In this document: positions 59,403-64,000 of the stretch, in pieces | Position numbering within the stretch: position 1 is the first letter of the stretch | How the letters are laid out: the number at the start of each line of letters is the position of its first letter | Assembly (NCBI GenBank): GCA_027605045.1 | Contig: JAQFWX010000033.1 | Span: 1-64,000, forward strand | DNA length: 64,000 bases | DNA from: Phallus indusiatus | Lineage: Eukaryota > Basidiomycota > Agaricomycetes > Phallales > Phallaceae | Direction: 5' to 3' | The notes under the pieces: generated by a model | What the model saw: only the letters and a program-made list of their open reading frames with translations | What the model was told of the DNA's origin: nothing | Databases searched by the model: none | Program-made: the position numbers and the translations under genes

Positions 59403-59788
59403 ATGATTCCACCTCGCCACTTTCAAAGTCTTGAATTGGTTTTCTTGCTTGTCCAAGAACATGTACCATCCGCTTTACCAAACCTTTTACATACACTTCC
59501 GAAAACAATGCCAGTAAACCCGGCGGTGGCAGAACAAGTCCCGCTACTTGCCTCTGCTAATGAAGAGTTAATACTTCAGAAGTCAACTCCTCTTATCGGG
59601 CTTGACCTTTCATACAATGCAAAAGAAGTTTTATGTACGTTTTTGTTTTATTAAACAATTTAATGGTTAGCAAAACTGACACATCGTCAGGTGAAGGCAC
59701 GGAGTCAAACTATCGCTACAAGCTCGCGCCTTCATTGCTAAATGCACCCTATCTGGGCACTATACCTCTTCCATTAATCGACGATTGA
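59403..59788 (+). CDS. short hypothetical protein, two exons
   Basis: Exon 1 ends at 59634 (donor GTACGT) and exon 2 is 59691-59788. The join restores a codon for Cys and continues EGTESNYRYKLAPSLLNAPY to IPLPLIDD. Two starts are possible: 59403 (109 residues) or 59508 (74 residues, MPVNPAVAEQVPLLASANEE). No signal peptide, CaaX box or known domain is seen. The coherent second exon makes a real gene likely. Confidence 0.5.
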
Positions 59789-59789
59789 T

Positions 59790-60960
59790 AAGGTATTTTT
59801 CTTTAACGCTTTGCTATGCAGAATTTTTAATTTGTCACTTTTAGTAATTCACTCAGTCTGATTGCATTGTTGCTTAATTAAATTATGTTCACTGGTCGTT
59901 TTAAATGTTCCTGCACGTGTTGAACTGCTACCTTCATGATACGAAGTGTTATATCTAGCCCACTGGGAAAAAAAAAAGAGGATGTATGTAAAATATTAGT
60001 TTTATTGGACCTAGTTGTTCGGAACGAGTTGTGGCGCCGGAACTTTACATAACTTGCGGGAGCAGCTTGTATAGCTTCTAGTCCACCCACGTCTCAATTA
60101 ATTTCAAATTCATTTAAGCGTGAATGTGAAAATTATTCTCTATAAAAGGTTATACTGAAAATACAACGCCTGATTACACGTCGGATCAAACCTCTTTCGG
60201 AGTGGATATATTTCGGAGTAGGTGTACAGCTGCTGTTTTTGGGAACAGAAACGTTGAATGTGGAGAAAGGGCACAGAATTATATTACAGATGCGCGCTGA
60301 AATTCATTACTTGGTTGTTGGCTTATTGATGATTTTTTTCCGAAATTAAACGATAAGAGGCTAATATGAAGCTTAATCATAATTGATTCAAAATCACTCA
60401 AGTTTGAGGTGAATGGAGCGAGTTTCGCCGATCAGCGCTCAACTTTTATTCATCACACATAAAAAATTGTTGTACGCTGGGAACAGTCTTATGTAAATAG
60501 TTTTTGAATTGAAACCGGTATATTTGAAGTCCCTAACACAATTGATCGCTGTATCAAGAATTTCCAAAGTACTTGGTAAGGAAAGGTCAATAATGATAAC
60601 ACAAGGAGTTAGAAGTCGGCGCCTTCAAGTTGAAATCGCATAAACCACGAGTCAAGTATATTAAGCACGAACATTGAATTCGGCGAATCATTAGGGAAGC
60701 GCATTTATAATGGCGATTGCAATGTCGCTATGGAAAAAACTTCGGCCATTGAAATATATGTATGCCAGTATTTAGTGCACTAAACTACCAGTCGGAGGAA
60801 TGTCATATGCATATGTGAGTCTCACCTTAGTGCTAGCTTATTTGGTAGCTCAGCGGTAACTCCATTACTTATTTATTGGTGTCAATTAATATAGATAGGA
60901 AAAGCACATGTTACAAGATATAATAGCACGGATATGTACAAAGTAACACCAACGTATCGC
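59790..60960. other. no gene recognised
   Basis: AT-rich sequence with short ORFs only. Confidence 0.45.
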
Positions 60961-60965
60961 GGCTG

Positions 60966-62004
60966 TTAAGTGACGTGTTCAAAGATTCCACGCCAAATGT
61001 TGGCATAGTCTTGTCGTTCCATGACAAGGCAATTTTTGAGTTCTTCTAAAACCTGAATCAGAATCATATTCAAATGCTGAAGCTTGGCTTTACTTACCAT
61101 CATCGCATGGGATTTCATTGTCACTCACAAGTCCTCCAAGAAATGTTGATGAATTTCACAGCAAACAAGTCACAGAGCCGGTGTTGTTGTTTTGTACAGG
61201 TCCCTAAAAAGTTGTGAGTGCATTTTTCGAATTTCAGAAAAAAAAACTTACTGCCAGCTGCTAGTAATGGGGTTCAACGTTGAAACCCACAGAAAAAGGT
61301 CCAGAATGAGCGGTGCCGGTGATGGTCCTTTCATAAACTTTAATTCGTTGTGCAGGAACATCGTGTTGAATAGAGGCGATGATTAGTATGAAGCCATATA
61401 TCCATCATTCCAATGAGCGTACCTTCCTCTTCAATTTTTATTAGATTTGGTGAAAAAATCACCTAAGTGAATATGTCTTCGATGAAAGTCTTCCGATAGT
61501 ACTACACGTGTTGAGGTGAACTCACTCCAGCGACAGCTAGAAAGTCTTTTATGCAAAACTGAGGACTGCGGCTAATAAGTGATGTAATCATTTACTTTAA
61601 ATACCGACTTATCGAATCCTACCCATTTATCGGTATTGGAATTGCGAGAATCCTTCTCAAAGTTCGATATATGGGAATTTCGATGCCACACGTAATACAT
61701 AGATCTGAGAAATCAATAATCTTGAAAAACAGCTTAAAAATTCTGATGGATATTTTGAGAGAATTTCCGTTTATTAGTACTCCGTAACGATTAATCTGGC
61801 TGGTCTAAAGGTTCGGAAGTGGCAAGTATACGTAACAATATACATCAGCCTCATCTGGCATCGTATTAGGTCTGCGAAGTAGGACAGATATAACGAAGAT
61901 CGATTTGATTTATTGATGTCGTTCTTGTCTTCTTGAGACACATAATTTGAAAGATCCTTCCCATCCTGATTTTGATTACGCTCCCTTCGAATTCTGGAGG
62001 CCAT
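60966..62004 (-). CDS. probable multi-exon gene of unknown product, splicing unresolved
   Basis: A convincing terminal exon is 60966-61052 (acceptor TTCAG), reading VLEELKNCLVMERQDYANIW and ending FEHVT. Upstream on the same strand are protein-like pieces: LVSDNEIPCDD before a GTAAGT donor at about 61100, SGPFSVGFNVEPHY at about 61270-61310, and a start-like exon at 62004 (MASRIRRERNQNQDGKDLSN). I could not link them with certainty, so exon number and start are open. No family recognised. Confidence 0.3.
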
Positions 62005-62009
62005 GTCAG

Positions 62010-63130
62010 CTGTGTCGATTTAGTGTTGTGATCGTTTTTAATATGGTCTATCTATCCCGTAAAAAATTTAAATGATACATTCTCTATTTATACGAACTCG
62101 TGATTTATTATGTGAAAGAGTGTTTCATATATGGTCGGAAGGCACGCACCAGAACATAATGTATGAGTTCGAATTCTGACAATACCATACACGCTCGGCT
62201 AGCTAGAAAGGCAGTGGTAGTGATTGTATTTTTATAATGTGAAACAGACGTTGATTGACAGATCCCTGAAGAAGCTCCTGTTTGGGTTTTGTGTGGCTCA
62301 GTCCTCGTGCCTAAGCTGTGCGCCTCAGTTGGCTTTGGGCTGTGCCCTTGTCACTTCTTGAGCACTCCCAGATATACGATTAGATAAAGGTTTTGAGATG
62401 ATTCTTGAAAACGTGGAATCGGGAAAGCAGTGGGCAACAAGATAAGGTTTATGGTCACGATGGAGGAGAATGCAAGGGTCCTCGTCGTCTGCGAGTTGGC
62501 GGCGGAGGCAAATTAGCTAGAGGCTCGGGACTAAATTTGCATCATTACGCCCTTGCGCACTGACACTTGCAGCAAGGTGACAATGTTAAAGCATTCAATG
62601 ATTTAAGACGGCTGTAAAAAGATAAACGAGAATTAAAATGGAACTTTCAGTGGCCTCGTTTGTGATTCAAGTTGGCAAGAATTGAAAAAAAAAATACGAC
62701 TCACGAGTCACCGCAAACGTCACCGCCAAAAATTTTTCATGAGCAGTCTAATGGTTTCCTGGATCAGTAGCGTACACAAATATGACGAATAGCGGCATTA
62801 TCGTGCGGCTGGCTCAACAGACTGGCACTTGTTTAGTTGTTGGGATCTGCTTACTGGCAGATGCGCCGAGAAAGAGAGACGTGGGCGTCTAAACTAAATT
62901 TAAACTATGCCTTACATAATGTGTGCCGACTTCGGAGACTTAAAAAAGTCCGCAGCGGCATCAACAAAAACTGAATAGCTTTGTCAGAGGAGAGTTCTTT
63001 GCCTCAAAAACTGCGAGTGCGAGGTCACATCTCGCAATATCTTATGACTATTCGCACATCCTCACTACCCTCAAAAGCTTGTTGAATCTACTTTTAGCTT
63101 TTCTCTACAACTTCCGCTTCTCATAACACC
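62010..63130. other. intergenic spacer
   Basis: No ORF of note. The last 100 bases are C/T-rich (CTACAACTTCCGCTTCTC), a likely leader of the next gene. Confidence 0.45.
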
Positions 63131-63136
63131 TTAACG

Positions 63137-64000
63137 ATGTCAAGCAACGGTTCAGGCGGCGGTGGAGGCCCTTCGCAAGGACTCCCACCCTTCATCCCTG
63201 GGCTCCTGATCGTCAGTCTACTCATTATCATGTCGGTTCTTGTTGCATGGAGGAATTATTTGCGGAGAAATCGGATTCAGACCCATGTCGAGGCTGTTGG
63301 GACCGAATGGCCCATTAGATGGGAGGGAAATACACTTGGGCAACCTCGAGGACGGGGGAAGAAACTTGAGAGGCCTAAGATGTGGGAAATCGACGTATTT
63401 CCAAACAGAGATCCAATGACTATGAAAGGACTACAATGGGATGATATGATGGTTTGTTTCTCTCTCTCTCGTTGTGAAATTAACCCCGGCTTAACGAATG
63501 CCTTGTCATTTTGTAGCCACTTTCAATTACGCCGCTCGATCCTGAGCTATCAATAGACACAATTCAGGGCTTTAAAGGACCTCTAGCTCAAGTAGAAACA
63601 ACGCCCGCCCCCTCGTATTCTCATTCTCGTAGCACCTCAAGCTTACGATTTCAGCTGGCTCGGCTACCTTTTTTCTCCAGAACGCAGACAGTTGACGTGG
63701 CACCATCCGCGAATCATGCCGATTCCGACTACTCATATTATTCGAAAGAAAACTCGCAGAAAGATATTTTACAACCAGACGACATAACTCAAACTAGCGA
63801 TCTACAATTGTCTGTCATGATATCGATGCCATCCCCCTATTCACGAGCGTACTACCCAGACGATGAAAGTGACGGTCATACCGGAATAAAGCCTATCTCG
63901 GAGAAAGCACCTGCCCACACTATCGAATACTTTGAATCTGAGGGTGTTCCGGATGTGGCCTTCGGTATTGCTGTGGTTCCACTACGACTAACGGATCCCT
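63137..64000 (+). CDS. single-pass membrane protein, partial at window end
   Basis: Exons 63137-63451 and 63517 onward (phase 0, acceptor TTTGTAG), at least 266 residues; the frame is still open at 64000. A Gly/Ser-rich N-terminus (SSNGSGGGGGPSQG) precedes a membrane helix GLLIVSLLIIMSVLVAW at about residues 27-43. It is followed by basic RRNRIQ, so the bulk is probably cytosolic. Next come PKMWEIDVFP and, in exon 2, SITPLDPELSIDTI, then a Ser/Pro-rich tail. Typical of fungal membrane-anchored proteins with disordered tails. Function unknown. Confidence 0.65.

Noticed and set aside
61260..61420. Aegerolysin-like reading of VGFNVEPHY region.
   Set aside because: Only a few residues resemble the family, the frame is closed upstream without an acceptor, and the size does not fit.
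1..64000. CRISPR arrays, tRNA or rRNA genes, and intact transposons.
   Set aside because: No regular spaced repeats, no cloverleaf with matching A and B boxes that I could confirm, and no transposase or reverse-transcriptase motifs in any frame that I read.

Overview
The window is nuclear DNA of a filamentous basidiomycete, most likely an agaricomycete (mushroom-forming) fungus. Three things point there: genes are split by many short GT-AG introns of about 50-85 bases; genes lie on both strands without operon structure; and the recognisable families are fungal (mitochondrial DNA polymerase gamma, a CAAX prenyl protease, DUF6593-like and DUF6699-like proteins). I joined exons by hand at splice sites and accepted a join only when the reading phase carried through. 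No RNA gene, CRISPR array or intact transposon was recognised.

Layout. 0-7.5 kb is gene-poor, with a decayed direct repeat and two small minus-strand ORFs. 7.5-13 kb holds RCE1, with an apparent one-base frameshift, and two low-complexity proteins that share a short C-terminal motif. 14-19.3 kb holds a small membrane-segment ORF cluster, a 182-residue helical protein and a DUF6593-like protein. 21.3-25.4 kb is the one large housekeeping gene, the mitochondrial replicase. 26-27.4 kb holds a Cys-rich secreted protein and a second small probable secreted protein. 27.9-39.8 kb holds two DUF6699-like genes, a lone decayed first exon, and a tandem pair of minus-strand genes carrying a repeated Cys/His module. 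40.5-43.2 kb is a ten-exon zinc-finger-like gene.

43.3-55.8 kb is the most unusual part. It is a locally expanded family of small five-exon genes on the minus strand: three intact members with identical intron phases and a shared TATA element, plus several diverged or decayed members. They sit in two diverged copies of a segment of about 3.5-4 kb. The second segment ends at the start of a RAD51-like gene whose Walker A motif is missing; the first segment ends in a truncated stub of that same gene. After it come another DUF6699-like gene, a short two-exon gene, an unresolved minus-strand locus, and a single-pass membrane protein cut by the window end.

The genes do not form one pathway. MIP1 (mitochondrial DNA replication) and RCE1 (prenyl-protein processing) are housekeeping. 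The rest are lineage-restricted or low-complexity proteins of unknown role, typical of fast-evolving subtelomeric or accessory stretches of agaric genomes. At RCE1, the RAD51-like gene and the 3.5-kb ORF the frame is off by a single base, so either the assembly has indel errors or these genes are decaying.
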